The notes beneath the pieces were generated by a model. The model saw only the letters and a program-made list of their open reading frames with translations. It searched no databases and had not been told where the DNA came from. From Cunninghamia lanceolata (taxonomy: Eukaryota > Streptophyta > Pinopsida > Cupressales > Cupressaceae): a DNA stretch of 64,000 bases. The number at the start of each line of letters is the position of its first letter. Position 1 is the first letter of the stretch. This document shows positions 1 through 12,477 of this stretch, piece after piece. The stretch covers positions 19,941,001 through 20,005,000 of the forward strand of contig BSBN01000888.1 of NCBI GenBank assembly GCA_027924645.1, in the 5' to 3' direction. Both the position numbers and the translations under genes were made by a program.

Positions 1-3000
1 GCTTCATTCATTGCAGCATTAGTAGCTTGTGGTCCTAAGTAGACACACTTGCTTAGGTTGACCACCTTTATTAGGATTACCTAGCCATGTTAATCCAAGT
101 AATTCCTAATATTCCTTAACATGTGAGCCTCCTAGTGACATATTGCTAAATAGTAGTACTCCATTTTTCTACTTTTTGGTACTCTTTGTGAGTCACCTAA
201 CAACACATTTTGTTATCCCTTTTGGCATACAAGAGTTTGGTATGGTTCCTAGTCCTCATAGTGTTCTATCCTTATAATCATACCTAGCAAGCTTCTAGCA
301 ACACAATGCTAGAAATGCCCATTTTGAATTATTTTCTTTTGCTTTCTTGTGTGATTCATTTTAGATTATTATTGATTTTACTAAAATGTCTATTAGATTA
401 CATGATTTTATAATATCAATATTTAGACAAATCATATCCAATCTAATCCTTTTAGTAGAGATTTTATATTTGAGGTTGTAACATTGCCTCTATCACAAGT
501 TTTTATTGTCTAATGCTATTGTTTTATAGGTTCTCAACTTGGGGACTTCACTCCATCACTTAAAGAATACCTCGTGGCCTCTACAATATCTTTTTTGAGG
601 TAAAATTTATGATGTTTATTTTTCTACTTTAGCATAGCATATCACCTAGGCTCATTAGTCTACTAATGTTGGGGCTAGATGTAATGTCAAAAATTGCATA
701 CCCTTGCAATTTCACACTACATTTTGTACTGATTTTAGTTTCTTCTCCCCTAATATGTTCTTAGATTCATTTTACCCCTACCTTAGCCTTTTCCCATAAG
801 CCACACATATTCTTTTGCATTATGTTAGAACTTTATGTTTATTTTTATCAAATTGTATTTTAGTGTCTCGTTATTCTCTTTGTCCTATGGCATTTCATGT
901 GACCAAGAACTAAAACATCCTTCTTTAACCCATTTTCCTCATTTCCCCTCTATTCTTGGATTTTAAACTTACCTCTCTAATTTTCAAGCAATTTTGTGAA
1001 CTCAACCTTTGGCTCTCTTCTATGACTTAGTGAATATTGTTAAGTATTTCTTTCATTTTTTATCATCTGCAACATTCTATTTTACACTCTCAAGGATCCT
1101 TTGTAGCTATGCTATTTTATACATATTCATGTGAGATATCTTGAGGGTTTTGTGGCTTCTTCATTGTTTGTTGGGTTCTTCTACTTCAGTAGGGTAGTCT
1201 ACACTTGTTTTAACTAGGTGATTGGTTTTTAATTACCCTCTTTTATTTTCTTATTGTAGTGTAATCCATTATTTCTTATTGCATTGTGTGGGTTAGCCCA
1301 CCTTCCTGTTTCTTTCTTCCAAGATATTACACTAGTTTGTTGTCATTGATTTTGAGTAAATTAGTTTTTAATTTCATTTATAAAATATACATCGTCATTG
1401 TTATTATTCTATTCTATTTGTGTACATAGAAAGTAACAACACACACTTGTTTTCAATATTTTTCATCTTAGCTACCCATGGAGGTTGAATGACCAAAATA
1501 AAGGCTTGACCTAAAGGCAAGCTCCAAGCCAGCCCCAACTAATTTCTTTTTTCATTATAGAATTGAAGATTTTAGTGAGGAGTTCCATTCCTTCTTTCCA
1601 GTTAAGTGATCTCTCACTTAAACTTTTTTTTTTTTTTTATTATTCATGTTTTCTTTACAAGTTATATTGTACATCTCTTTTCATTTTTATTTCATGCTCA
1701 TCACCTAGAGATTACTAGTTTGAAGGTATCCTTTTTTTGTTATGTTGTACATGTGTGTGGAAGTGTACCAAACCTAAAAGTTTTCATTTTTTATATCTTG
1801 GACTAAAAAATGACACATAAATGTCCCTAGGATGCACTGGTGTCCCTGACAGAAAGCTTCATTTTTTTGTAGCAGCTTCCTTACTATCTTTGCTTTTTTG
1901 TTTTGTATCTAAAATTTCCAAGTTTTGTTCACAACATTTCATTTATAGTGTTTTATCAATTCTTCTTTATCATTCAAACAATTACTATAGTTAATGAATC
2001 TAATTTCTAGGGTTATGACTAATGGTATAAGGAATATGCAATGAGTAGTAGGAAGTTAAGGCAACTAGCCTCAATAGTGAGTGGCATTCTACAAAAAATT
2101 GCATATGCTCTAAGTTATAGCTCAATAGGCTAGCACCAGTCACAAGGCCTTTAGAAGTTAAAGTGTAAAGGCTATGATGGGTGGATACTATCAATTTTTC
2201 ATTCCATGTAAATATGATTTAGGTCTATCCAACTAGGGTTCCAGAGTTTGTATGTGATTAGTCATTTATGGTTTTTGTAGTGACACTTATTTCGGTTCTT
2301 CAACTATAGTTGCTTTGTTGTGGATTTGTGGATTGATTAGATCTATGTTTGATCTAATTTTGATGCCATTGTGAATATTTGCTTATCTTTAGTTCTTTCT
2401 ATTTTAGTGATTTCTAATGTGGTGTTAAGTCCACTTATTGCATTGTTCAAGATGTAAGAGTTGTCTGGTTTATTTCAGTATAATTGTCACAATTGTCATA
2501 TTTTTTTTACCTTTAAGATGCTACTTGTGCGCATGTTTTCATATATATTACATGGAAAACATACGTGTATATATTGAAAATTCTATTTCTATCATGTGTG
2601 TGAAATAAGGTCTTGCAATAGACTACTCAATGACATCTAATTGTAGATTTTATCTTCTTGTCCTTTTAAGTCCTCATGTGCCTAAGATAGTTGGACATTG
2701 GAACATATAGTGGTTGACTATGGTGTCATGAGAGCCTCAAAATTATAGTTTTGTGGGATCTTTGTGTGGTTGAATAGTCAATCTACTATCTTCTTGGTTG
2801 GAAGCACAAATTTATGGTGGTATCTTCTTTGTTGGATATCACAATTTTTACTATACCTTTTAGAGCTCCTAGTGTCATTATTGAGTTTATTGATTATGCG
2901 CAAGTCATGGATGATCTCTTGTTAGTATATGTTTATCATGATTCCATGAGTATCTCTAGATTACTTTTTTATGAGAGTGTTGGCAATATGTGGTCCTACC

Positions 3001-3282
3001 ACTTTCTAATTAATGGCCTTGTACAGTGGTTGTTATTATTGTGTGGATACCTTGTTCCTATTTTATGTGAGTAGTGACGGTTTGTTAAAAAAATATCAAT
3101 AAAGGATGGTTATCTTTATTGTTATGAGGATGTGGATATATTTTTTCCATGGTAAGATCTAGAGATCTTAGAGTTATTGGTTGATTTATTAGTATATTTA
3201 GTTTATGTGCCATGGTTAATCCTAAATTACTTAGGAATTGTTGGCATGATGTAGATTCTTTTATGTGCATCAATTGGATGTA
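1..3282. other. T-rich spacer without recognisable genes
   Basis: This stretch is AT-rich with many T runs. Only short ORFs occur (for example 66 codons at 1606-1806 and 86 codons at 2814-3074), with no domain I recognise and low-complexity hydrophobic translations. I see no transposon ends, RNA genes or clear repeats. Its right end is the pre-insertion site of the copia element at 3288, and the same unit continues after 10419. Confidence 0.6.
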
Positions 3283-3287
3283 GATAG
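3283..3287. repeat. Target-site duplication, left copy (GATAG)
   Basis: The five bases GATAG directly precede the TG start of the 5' LTR. They recur exactly at 10415-10419 directly after the CA end of the 3' LTR. A 5-bp duplication is the normal footprint of Ty1/copia integrase, so both element ends are original. Confidence 0.9.
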
Positions 3288-4580
3288 TGTTGCAAGTATG
3301 AGGTGAGCTAGTGTTGTCATTGATGTCAACATACTCATATTGCATTGACAAGAAGGATTGGATGAGCTGTGTGCTGAGGATATTGAGAAAATTAGCCTCA
3401 GTCAGGAACAGTGAAGAACCGTGATGAGAAGAAGGCAAATGTATTGTATAGGTTGAGAACCGGAGGATGCGGATTAAAGGGTTTGTAGATATGAGTCTTG
3501 AGATGCTTCAGTTAAGATTTCAGAGGTCCGCATGAAGATCTGAAGGAGTTGTGGCTGTCGGTGTAGAACCGGTTCCGGCAAGTATTCAGAGGTGACAGAG
3601 GATCACAAAAAGGTCCGGTGAGGTCCGGAACTGTATAATCCTAATCTGCGGATTGGAAGGAGTCTTTGGAATGTCCTTGTGATGTGCCATCTCAAGTTGT
3701 GTATGATTTGGAGGTCCGGAAGTACCTCTTGCATTATGACAGTGGCGACAAACAGTGTTCTTAAAGTTTCGGATAAGGAAGAGAAGAGATTCCAGTAAGT
3801 AAAGAAAGTGCAGATGTACCTGGTCATTCAGGCAGGCTTGTGAAGGTTCTTGGATCATGTTGAGGTTGTGTTGTTGGTCCGCATTGATAGTAGAGCCCAG
3901 AATTGAAGTTATTCTTCCAGATGAAGTTCTTGCTCTGTTTAGCCGACCGGATGAGTTGTTCATCCTGCGAATGTTCTTGTGGTGGCCGACCGGATGTGTT
4001 ATTCATCTTGCGGATACTCTTATGGTTGTTTGCTGACTTAGATGTTTGTTCCTAAGTCAATGTCTTGTATAAATAATGGTTTGTGAGTTCATTTCGAAGT
4101 GTGGATTGTGTGGATGAGTGTGGCATAGCGAAGAGAAGTGCGAAAGGCAGAGCAGAGGTTTTTGGGCTTAAATGGAACTGATCCGGACATGGTAGAGATG
4201 TCATTCTCCAGTTCAAGATTGTGATTCTTATCACTTTGTAGACAGTGTGTCTCCTTGTAGGCAGTGGGCCTCTTTGTGAGCAGTGTGCTCGGGTAGTGAG
4301 CCCTAATTGGCAAGTGCCATTCTTTTTCTTATTCTTCTAACAGAGAATAATCCTTGGGTTAATCACCCCGTGGTTTTTCCCTTAACCGGGTTTTCCACGT
4401 CAAAATCTTGGTGTTCAATGTGTTGATGTTTATCTGCTCTTGTGTTTATGTATTATGCTTTCATGGATGATTAATTGATATGCTGTTTACCAACAACGAA
4501 GAATCAAGTGTTTGAAAGAAAAAGAAGTTTTATACAACTGATTCACACCCCCCTCTCAGTTGTATACCTTAAATCCAACA
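3288..4580 (+). repeat. 5' LTR of the copia element
   Basis: The LTR starts TGTTGCAAG and ends TCCAACA, and is 1293 bp like its partner at 9122-10414. It contains a TATA-like tataaata at about 4068-4075, a plausible promoter for the element RNA, and near its 3' end a conserved box (4370-4400, GTGGTTTTTCC...GGGTTTTCCAC) also found in the other LTR families of this window. Antisense ORFs within it are by-products of LTR composition and occur in both LTRs. Confidence 0.93.
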
Positions 4581-4582
4581 AT

Positions 4583-4595
4583 TGGTATCAGAGCC
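4583..4595 (+). promoter_or_regulatory. Primer binding site (tRNA-iMet)
   Basis: TGGTATCAGAGCC lies two bases inside the 5' LTR. This is the standard plant Ty1/copia minus-strand primer site, complementary to the 3' end of initiator methionine tRNA. Confidence 0.92.
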
Positions 4596-4637
4596 AAGTT
4601 CCTCTGAAAGGAGCTTAACCACTTAAGGAGATCCAGG

Positions 4638-7600
4638 ATGTTGTCATACAAGAAGGATAGTCTGAAGTTTGATGGAACCAACTTCAGTCTCTGGAAAGGT
4701 CACATGAAGTGTCACTTGGAATGTATGGGAAAAGCATACTTGGCTATGGTCTCAAAACCATATGTACCTCCACAAGGTGGTCCGACAACTCTGAATGAAA
4801 TCACAGATGCTGAAAATAATCTGTGGACCAAGGAAGCCCTACTAAGCGCATTGAATGATTCAGATCTCTCAAATGTTATTGACCTACCAATTGCATATGA
4901 GATCCTGACTAAACTGGAACTTCTGTATGAAGGAGATGAGTTTGTCAAAAGTGCAAGGTTGCAAAGTCTGAAAGGGAAATTTGAAAGATTGAAGATGAGA
5001 GATGATGAAAACATCACTACCTTTATGCCAAGAGTGAATGAGCTGGTATGTGGAATTAGAAATGCTGGTGGAACTCTAGATGAAAATGAGATTGTCTGCA
5101 AAATCCTAAGATCCCTTCCTGCTGCCTACAAAATCAAGGTTGCTGCCATTGATGAATTCAGAGCCCACACAACTGTCACAAGAGAACAACTGGCTGGCAA
5201 ACTAGCTGCATTTGAAATGACCGAGTTTGGAGATGATCCTCCCAAGACTGAATCTGCTTTCAAAGCCAGTGCCTATGTGAAAGGCAAACAGAGATTTGAT
5301 CCGGGAGAAAACTCATCAAGGAAGATGTCATGGTATGATAAAGCAAGAAGAGACATGGAAGAAGAAGAAGCAGAAACAACTCAACTTGAAGCCCTCATTG
5401 CAAAGAGACTGCCAAGAGGATCCGGTAAGTATGAAGGAAAACTACCCTTTAAGTGTTTCAACTGCAATAAGATTGGTCATTTTGCTTCAAGATGTCCGGA
5501 AAGATCTGCAAGGTCTAATACTAACAGACAAAGGTTTCAAAAGAACTGCTATTATGTTCATGAAGAAGATGACAATGAAGGAGTAACAGATGATGAATCA
5601 GAACTAGAAAGCAAATCTGGAAATGAATGGGTGTTTATTGCCATCAAGGAAGAAGATTCAATATCCTCTGAATCTGTCAATCACAAGGTTGTGGAAAGAG
5701 CTTTGGCTGCTCAAGTGGAAGAAAAGGATGATTGGGTTATTGATAGTGGATGTTCTCACCATATGACTGGTGACAAGAATAAGTTCTTAGATTTGGAAAG
5801 GTATGAAGGAGGAATGGTAAAGTTTGGTGACAATTCTGCTGGTAGATTCAGAGGTAGGGGAACTATTTCCTTTGATGGAAAGAGCAAAACAGGTAATGTA
5901 CTATATGTTGAAGGATTGAAGCACAATCTTCTCAGTGTTGGTCAGTTAGTGGACAAAGGCTATGATCTCCGGTTCAAGAATGGAAAATGCAGAATCTTTA
6001 CAAGCTCCGGAACTGAAATTGCATCCGGTGCTCAAACAAAAGGTAATATCTTTCATCTGGTTGGTTCAAACAAAAGTTATCTGTTTGCTCAAGTTGATCA
6101 GAGTTGGTTATGGCATAGAAGAATGTGTCATGTGAATTTTGATAACATCATCAAGATAAGCAATATTCAGGCTGTAAGAGACCTTCCAAAATTGGTGAAA
6201 CCTACAAATAGTTTGTGCAAAGAATGTCAGCTAGGTAAATAGAGCAGAGTCTCTTTCAAAAGCAAAGATCAGTCTTCTACCGGATTGTTGGAATTAGTAC
6301 ATACTGATCTCTGTGGTCCGACAAGAATCAAGAGTCTGCAAGGTGATAGATATTTCATGTTGTTAATTGATGATCATTCCCAGATGATGTGGGTTACCTT
6401 TCTAAAAGAAAAATCAGAAGCATTTGAGAAGTTCAAAATCTTCAAAGCTATGGTAGAGAATCAAACCAGATTGAAACTAAAGTGTCTAAGGTCTGATAGA
6501 GGTGGTGAATTTACATCTGGTGAGTTCATTGACTTTTGTGAGAAGTAGGGTATAAGGAGACAATTGTTTGCTCCTAGGACTCCACAGCAGAATGGAGTAG
6601 TTGAAAGAAAGAACTAGACCATCCAGGAAGCTGCCAGGACAATGATGTTGGAAGAAAATGTTCCTCAGATGTTTTGGAAAGAAGCTATCAGCACTGCAGT
6701 CTACACTCTCAATCAAGTTCAAATCAAAAACAACACCGGTAAGACCCCCTATGAACTATGGTTTGGCATCACTCCTACTGTGAAATATTTCAGAGTATTT
6801 GGTAGCAAGTGTTATATTAAAAGAGATGAAGATCTAGGAAAGTTTGATGCTAGAAGTGATGAAGGAATTTTCTTGGGCTACTCCACTCAAAGCAAAGCAT
6901 ACCAGTGTTACAATAAGAGATTGAGGAAGATGATAGAAAGCACCAATGTGAAAGTTGATGAAGGAATTGAGAAGCCTTCAAGATTTTATGAGTTTGATGA
7001 AGATGATCAAGATGGTGTTCAGGTTCAAGGGACTCAATCCCCTCCAGTAAGTTAGAATCAACTTGATCGAGTAAATCAGGAAGAAGAAATAGGTCAGAAT
7101 GAACCTGATCAAGGAGCAACAGTGCAGGATATTCCCAAAATTCCAAGGTATGTAAGACTAAACCACTCTGAAGATCAGATCATAGGTGACAGAAGCAAAG
7201 GTGTGCAAACTAGAAGGAATGTTGCTCAAAATTAGGATGAATGTTGTCTGATTTCAAAGATTGAACCTAAAATAGTAAATGAAGCCTGTAATGATGAAAA
7301 CTGGACTAAAGCAATGAAAGATGAATTAATGCAAATTGAGAAAAATCATACTTGGGATCTTGTTCCCAGACCTAGAGACAGGAATGTGATTGGAACCAAA
7401 TGGGTCTTCCGGAACAAACTGAATGAAGCTGGTGAAGTTATCAGAAACAAAGCTAGATTGGTCTGCAAAGGCTACTCTCAAATAGAAGGAATTGACTTTG
7501 AAGAGACCTTTGCTCCGGTGGCAAGAATTGAAGCAGTAAGATTATTTCTTGCATTTGCTACCTTCAAAGACTTCAAGGTATAACAGATGGATGTCAAGTC

Positions 7601-8798
7601 TGCTTTCCTAAATGGTGATCTGGAAGAAGAAGTTTACATTGAACAACCGGATGGATTTCAATTGTCTGATAATGATGATATGGTCTGCAAGTTGAAGAAA
7701 GCATTGTATGGACTAAAGCAAGCCCCAAGAGCATGGTATGAAAGGTTGGATAAGCATCTTGCGCAGATTGGATTCAACAAAGGTACTGCTGACAGTAACT
7801 TATATTTCAAAATTGTTCATGAAAACATTTTGATTGTTGAAGTGTTTGTGGATGATATCATTTTTGGAGGAAGAGATAGTATGTGCAAAACTTTTGCAAA
7901 TCAGATGAAAAGTGAGTTTGAAATGTCTATGCTTGGTGAAATGAATTTCTTCTTGGGTCTGCAAATTACTCAAATAAAGAAAGGAATCTTCATTTCTCAG
8001 ACCAAATATGTGAAAGAATTGTTAAGGAAATATGGTATGGAAGATTCAAAACCAATGAACACTCCCATGGCAATCGGATGTAAGTTGAGCAAAGATGATG
8101 ACTCCCCAAAGGCAGATCAGACAAAGTATAGATCAATGATTGGTGGATTGTTGTATCTCACTCAGACTAGACCAGATATAATGCAGGCTGTTGGTCTTGT
8201 GGCAAGATTCCAGGCTGATCCTAGAGAATCTCATGTTATGGCAATCAAAAGAATTTTTAGGTACCTGAAAGGAACAGTTGAGTATGGTCTATGGTACCCT
8301 AGAGATGCGGATTTCTCTCTTCATGCTTACACAGATGCAGATTGGGCAGGAGATGTGGATGACTGGAAGAGCACTAGTGGTGGAGCATTCTTTTTGGGGA
8401 AGAGATTGGTTTCTTGGCTAAGCAAGAAACAAGATGCAATATCTCTGTCTACAACTGAAGCAGAATACATTGCAGCAGCAGGTAGTTGCACTCAAATCTT
8501 ATGGATGAAGCAGATGCTAAGAGACATTAAAGTTGAATATGAGGAGCCTATCACAATTTTCTGTGATAATTCAAGTGTAATTAATATTTCTAAGAATCTG
8601 GTATTGCATTCTAATACTAAGCACATATCTATCAAGTTTCACTTTTTGAGAGAACAAGTGAACAAGGAAGAAGTCAGATTGGAGTATGTTCCCTCAAAGG
8701 ATCAGATTGCAGATATCTTTACTAAACCTCTTCCCAAGGACTCTTTTGAATATCTCTGGGAGAAGTTAGGGGTCATGGCCCCTCCAGTGATGAACTAG
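4638..8798 (+). pseudogene. Copia gag-pol polyprotein, interrupted by six stop codons
   Basis: A single frame of 1387 codons starts at the ATG 42 bases after the primer site. Order: gag with a conserved N-terminus (FDGTNFSLWK), a CCHC zinc knuckle near residues 273-286, the protease active site DSG near 369-371, the GAG-pre-integrase HxxxxH/CxxC segment near 490-530, the integrase core (HTDLCGP, LLIDDHS, RSDRGGEF), reverse transcriptase ([14 protein letters not shown] at about 7845-7856) and RNase H (TDADWAGD, STTEAEYIA). Stops lie at 6240, 6546, 6615, 7053, 7233 (all TAG) and 7581 (TAA). The element at 26.9-34.2 kb has Gln at the 6615 site and Tyr at the 7581 site. No frameshift is seen. The product would be cut off after the integrase zinc finger, so the copy is non-autonomous unless readthrough occurs. 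Gag alone could still be made. Confidence 0.93.
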
Positions 8799-8876
8799 GA
8801 TGCACTGATGTGCATCAGTCTAGTGGATATCATAGTCATATCTTGTGATCTGGATTGATGATGGGGAGCTGCAACT

Positions 8877-9045
8877 AAGGGGGAGCAGCTGGTATGATTC
8901 TGATGTATGAGAATTGCAAGTATGAGCCCTTTGCCATTGATGTCAAAGGGGGAGAGAAGACATGTGAAAAACAAGTGGTTGATGATCAAAGGGGGAGCAG
9001 TAAAGGAAGAGAAGACATGTGAAAAGTTGTTGTTGATAGGGGGAG
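8877..9045 (+). repeat. Repeated polypurine-tract-like motifs
   Basis: Between the end of pol and the 3' LTR the tract A(A)AGGGGGAG occurs at 8877-8885, 8945-8960, 8988-8997 and, slightly altered, 9037-9045, in addition to the tract abutting the LTR. Multiple PPT copies are a known trait of Sireviruses. Sequence around them also repeats in part (GAAGACATGTGAAAA twice), so this untranslated region grew by local duplication. Confidence 0.75.
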
Positions 9046-9109
9046 CTGTGACAGAAAGGAGAAGTTCTTGTCTTGATGGTTTTTCACATCATATGTTGCC
9101 ATCAATGAC

Positions 9110-9120
9110 AAAGGGGAAGA
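9110..9120 (+). promoter_or_regulatory. Polypurine tract for plus-strand priming
   Basis: AAAGGGGAAGA lies one base before the 3' LTR start, the expected position for the plus-strand primer. It is purine only. Confidence 0.85.
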
Positions 9121-9121
9121 T

Positions 9122-10414
9122 TGTTGCAAGTATGAGGTGAGCCAGTGTTGTCATTGATGTCAACATACTCATATTGCATTGACAAGAAGGATTGGATGAG
9201 TTGTGTGCTGAGGATATTGAGAAAATTAGCCTCAGTTAGGAACAGTGAAGAACAGTGATGAGAAGAAGGCAAATGTACTGTATAGGTTGAGAACCGGAGG
9301 ATGCAGATTAAAGGGTTTGTAGATATGAGTCTTGAGATGCTTCAGTTAAGATTTCAGAGGTCCGCATGAAGATCTGAAGGAGTTGTGGCTGTCGGTGTAG
9401 AACCGGTTCCGGCAAGTATTAAGAGGTGACAGAGGATCACAAAAAGGTCCGGTGAGGTCCGGAACTGTATAATCCTAATCTGCGGATTGGAAGGAGTCTT
9501 TGGAATGTCCTTGTGATGTGCCATCTCAAGTTGTGTATGATTTGGAGGTCCGGAAGTACCTCTTGCATTATGACAGTGGCGACAGACAGTGTTCTTGAAG
9601 TTCCGGATAAGGAAGAGAAGAGATTCCAGTAAGTAAAGAAAGTGCGGATGTACCTGGTCATTTAGGCAGGCTTGTGAAGGTTCTTGGATCATGTTGAGGT
9701 TGTGTTGTTGGTCCACATTGATAGTAGAGCCCAGAATTGAAGTTATTCTTCCGGATGAAGTTCTTGCTCTGTTTAGCCGACCGGATGAGTTGTTCATCCT
9801 GCGAATGTTCTTGTGGTGGCCGACCGGATGTGTTATTCATCTTGCGGATACTCTTATGGTTGTTTGCCGACTTAGATGTTTGTTCCTAAGTCGATGTCTT
9901 GTATAAATAACGGTTTGTGAGTTCATTTCGAAGTGTGGATTGTGTGGATGAGTGTGGCATAGCGAAGAGAAGTGCGAAAGGCAGAGCAGAGGTTTTTGGG
10001 CTTAAATGGAACTGATCCGGACATGGTAGAGATGTCATTCTCCAGTTCAAGATTGTGATTCTTATCACTTTGTAGATAGTGTGTCTCCTTGTAGGCAGTG
10101 GGCCTCTTTGTGAGCAGTGTGCTCGGGCAGTGAGCCCTAATTGGCAAGTGCCATTCTTTTTCTTATTCTTCTAACAGAGAATAATCCTTGGGTTAATCAC
10201 CCCGTGGTTTTTCCCTTAACCGGGTTTTCCACGTCAAAATCTTGGTGTTCAATGTGTTGATGCTTATCTGCTCTTGTGTTTATGTATTATGCTTTCATGG
10301 ATGATTAATTGATATGCTGTTTACCAACAACGAAGAATCAAGTGTTTGAAAGAAAAAGAAGTTTTATACAACTGATTCACCCCCCCCTCTCAGTTGTATA
10401 CCTTAAATCCAACA
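9122..10414 (+). repeat. 3' LTR of the copia element
   Basis: It is 1293 bp, the same length as the 5' LTR, with about 21 substitutions relative to it and no indels seen by eye. Most differences are C/T or G/A. The conserved GTGGTTTTTCC...TTTTCCAC box recurs at about 10204-10234. Confidence 0.93.
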
Positions 10415-10419
10415 GATAG
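10415..10419. repeat. Target-site duplication, right copy (GATAG)
   Basis: An exact repeat of 3283-3287, directly after the 3' LTR. Confidence 0.9.
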
Positions 10420-11441
10420 GTGTTTTTCCTTGTTGAAAATATAAATCATATGGACATCAGGTGTTCTTAGATCTTGCAATAGTTATTGGTTATAGTGGGA
10501 GCAATGGTCATGATTTCGGAGGTAAATTTTCTAGTTGGGTGTTGTGATAATTTTACCATATGAGCTTCTTAATATTGTCATGTAGTAGTTGGAGTTCAAT
10601 TTACTTAGAATGATGAGTTGTGGGGCTATGTCATATTTAGGCAAGGCTAGAGATCTCTTGATTTGTGAGATCATGTTTTGCAATGGTGATTCTCTAAACT
10701 TATTTTCAAATGAAAGACTAAGAAATCTAAACTTAGAGAAAGACATGAGTTTTGCATGGACATATTAAGGACATTATTATTTATTGGCCAAACAATATCA
10801 TACCCCACTCTCAATCTCCTTGGTGGTGAATGATCTGATAGATATTGCTCACTTTATTTTTACATGCATTCTATCTTATGGACCTTGTCTTTTAATGTGC
10901 TTGAGTTGTGGATGTCAATTTTGAGGAGTTTTTTGAGAGGAATATTCAAAGTTAGGTTTTTCATTGTCTCCTTATATTTTATTCTTCAAGTATAGTGTTT
11001 TAAGGAATATAGTGTTAGTGTTTGATATTATTTATCTTTATTTATTTATTATGGATTATTCCTACACTTGGAGTTACACATGCTTAGGTGTTCTAGTCTC
11101 GTGGAGTTAGATAGCTAGTCTCATGGACTTAGCTTGCTAGTATTGTAGAGTCAACTTTCCACTAGCCTTAGTTAGTGAGAGTTACCTGCCTATTCTTAGG
11201 CTCCTTCACAACTATTCTAGGTGGAAATTGTACTTCCTTTCTTCTATATGTACATCTCCATTTCATGAGATAATCAATTCATGCTATTGAATCCATTTCA
11301 TGTTCTTTCTTTATTTTTGTTTTTTCTTTTTCATTCTATGTGTGTTAATATATCTTATAGAAAAGAACATGCATGTGCTTGACTCATGTGACTTGAATCA
11401 GTATAGGCATTCAATCCAAAAGATCTTGGCGCACTACTATA
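10420..11441. other. AT-rich spacer; may hold the old 5' LTR of the next remnant
   Basis: No coding sequence is recognisable. Because a copia-type primer site follows at 11442, part of this stretch is probably a decayed 5' LTR, but I cannot set its left edge and found no matching 3' LTR. Confidence 0.35.
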
Positions 11442-11453
11442 TGGTATCAGAGA
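11442..11453 (+). promoter_or_regulatory. Candidate copia primer binding site
   Basis: TGGTATCAGAGA differs in one base from the consensus TGGTATCAGAGC used by copia elements. It lies about 1 kb upstream of a decayed plus-strand copia gag in the same orientation, which supports it as the primer site of that old element. Confidence 0.5.
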
Positions 11454-12477
11454 CAATATGGTACTCTATTGCCTAGCTCAGTAATTACTATTGACTTTTT
11501 TCTTAAATAATATTTGTATTGCATTAAAATTGGATTTCTTTTGTGGTGTAGATGTTTTTTGTATGCTTATCCTTAGGAGGTTACCATAGGGAGTGTTTTC
11601 ATGCAAAATGGATTGTGTTATTAGAACTTGAAGATAATAGAACCTATGAATTGACTGTAAACTCGACCATATTCTAAGACTATCATATTTTGGGGTTCCT
11701 TTTTTCTTGCAAGAACAATAAATTGAATTGGAAATCTTGCTACAATAGAAGACAAACATAGAAAATATTTTATGGGTTTTTGTTGGCTTATTTGTAGCCC
11801 ACGGTTGAAAATTTGAGCCCATTGAAGTTACTACGCATAGATCTATGCATTCAAAGGTACAATGGCTAGCCTAATGTCAAATTCCAAATAATAGAGAAGA
11901 ACACTACTCACAAACGAATCATTTTTGAATGACACAAGAGAGAAGAGAACTATTCACAAACCTCTCTCTCTTGAGTGACATCATCATTTGCATGCACATT
12001 ACATAAGTGGAGAATGGATTGGTGCCCATCATACACCTTAGCCCCTTAGTCACATGGGGGGCCTTAAATACAGGATGTCTACTAGTGGGTGCTTAAGTGT
12101 AGCCTGTCTTCAAGTATGTATTTTTGAGTGAATTTATTTATTGTAGTGCAAAGTAAAATAGATTAAAAGATGAAAATTAAAACCTTTGTAACTTTTGATA
12201 GGTAACTTAGATTTTAGTGCCATTTTTTCCAAATCTGGTTATATTTTAATCCTTGTTCCATTGGAAATGTCTATGCACTAAAATTATAAAGTGTCATTTT
12301 TCATGTTTGTTCCATTTGGAGCATCTATTCACTAAAACTATAAAGTACCAAAATTTAGGGGGTTCAAAATATTGGATTAAGGGGTTGTTGAGTGTTGTGT
12401 CCTTATGCATTTCTTACTTTCCTTCCACATTTCTATTTTCCTTCTATTTTGGCAACAAAATTTACTTTCTACTCAGT

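Larger units (their letters stand above)
3288..10414 (+). mobile_element. Complete Ty1/copia LTR retrotransposon, young, Sirevirus-like
   Basis: This 7127-bp element has two LTRs of identical length (1293 bp, TGTTGCAAG...TCCAACA), a perfect GATAG target duplication, a primer site matching initiator Met tRNA just inside the 5' LTR, a polypurine tract just before the 3' LTR, and gag, protease, integrase, reverse transcriptase and RNase H in copia order. Comparing the LTRs by eye I count about 21 substitutions and no indels, roughly 1.6 percent, so it is the youngest datable insertion here. About 18 of the 21 are transitions. Several AAGGGGGAG tracts upstream of the 3' LTR and the RT/RNase H sequence style suggest the Sirevirus (SIRE/Maximus) branch; that assignment is from memory of the family. 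The coding frame has six in-frame stops and no frameshift, so this copy cannot make a full polyprotein itself. Confidence 0.95.

Noticed and set aside
2814..3074. 86-codon ORF as a gene
   Set aside because: No domain, low-complexity hydrophobic composition and no supporting context.
4712..5101. 129-codon antisense ORF within gag
   Set aside because: It lies opposite well-supported gag coding sequence and shows no domain, so it is a shadow.
9354..9797. 147-codon minus-strand ORF, with a 125-codon twin at 3586-3963
   Set aside because: Both lie antisense in the copia LTRs at equivalent positions and have no domain signature; they are compositional by-products of the LTR.
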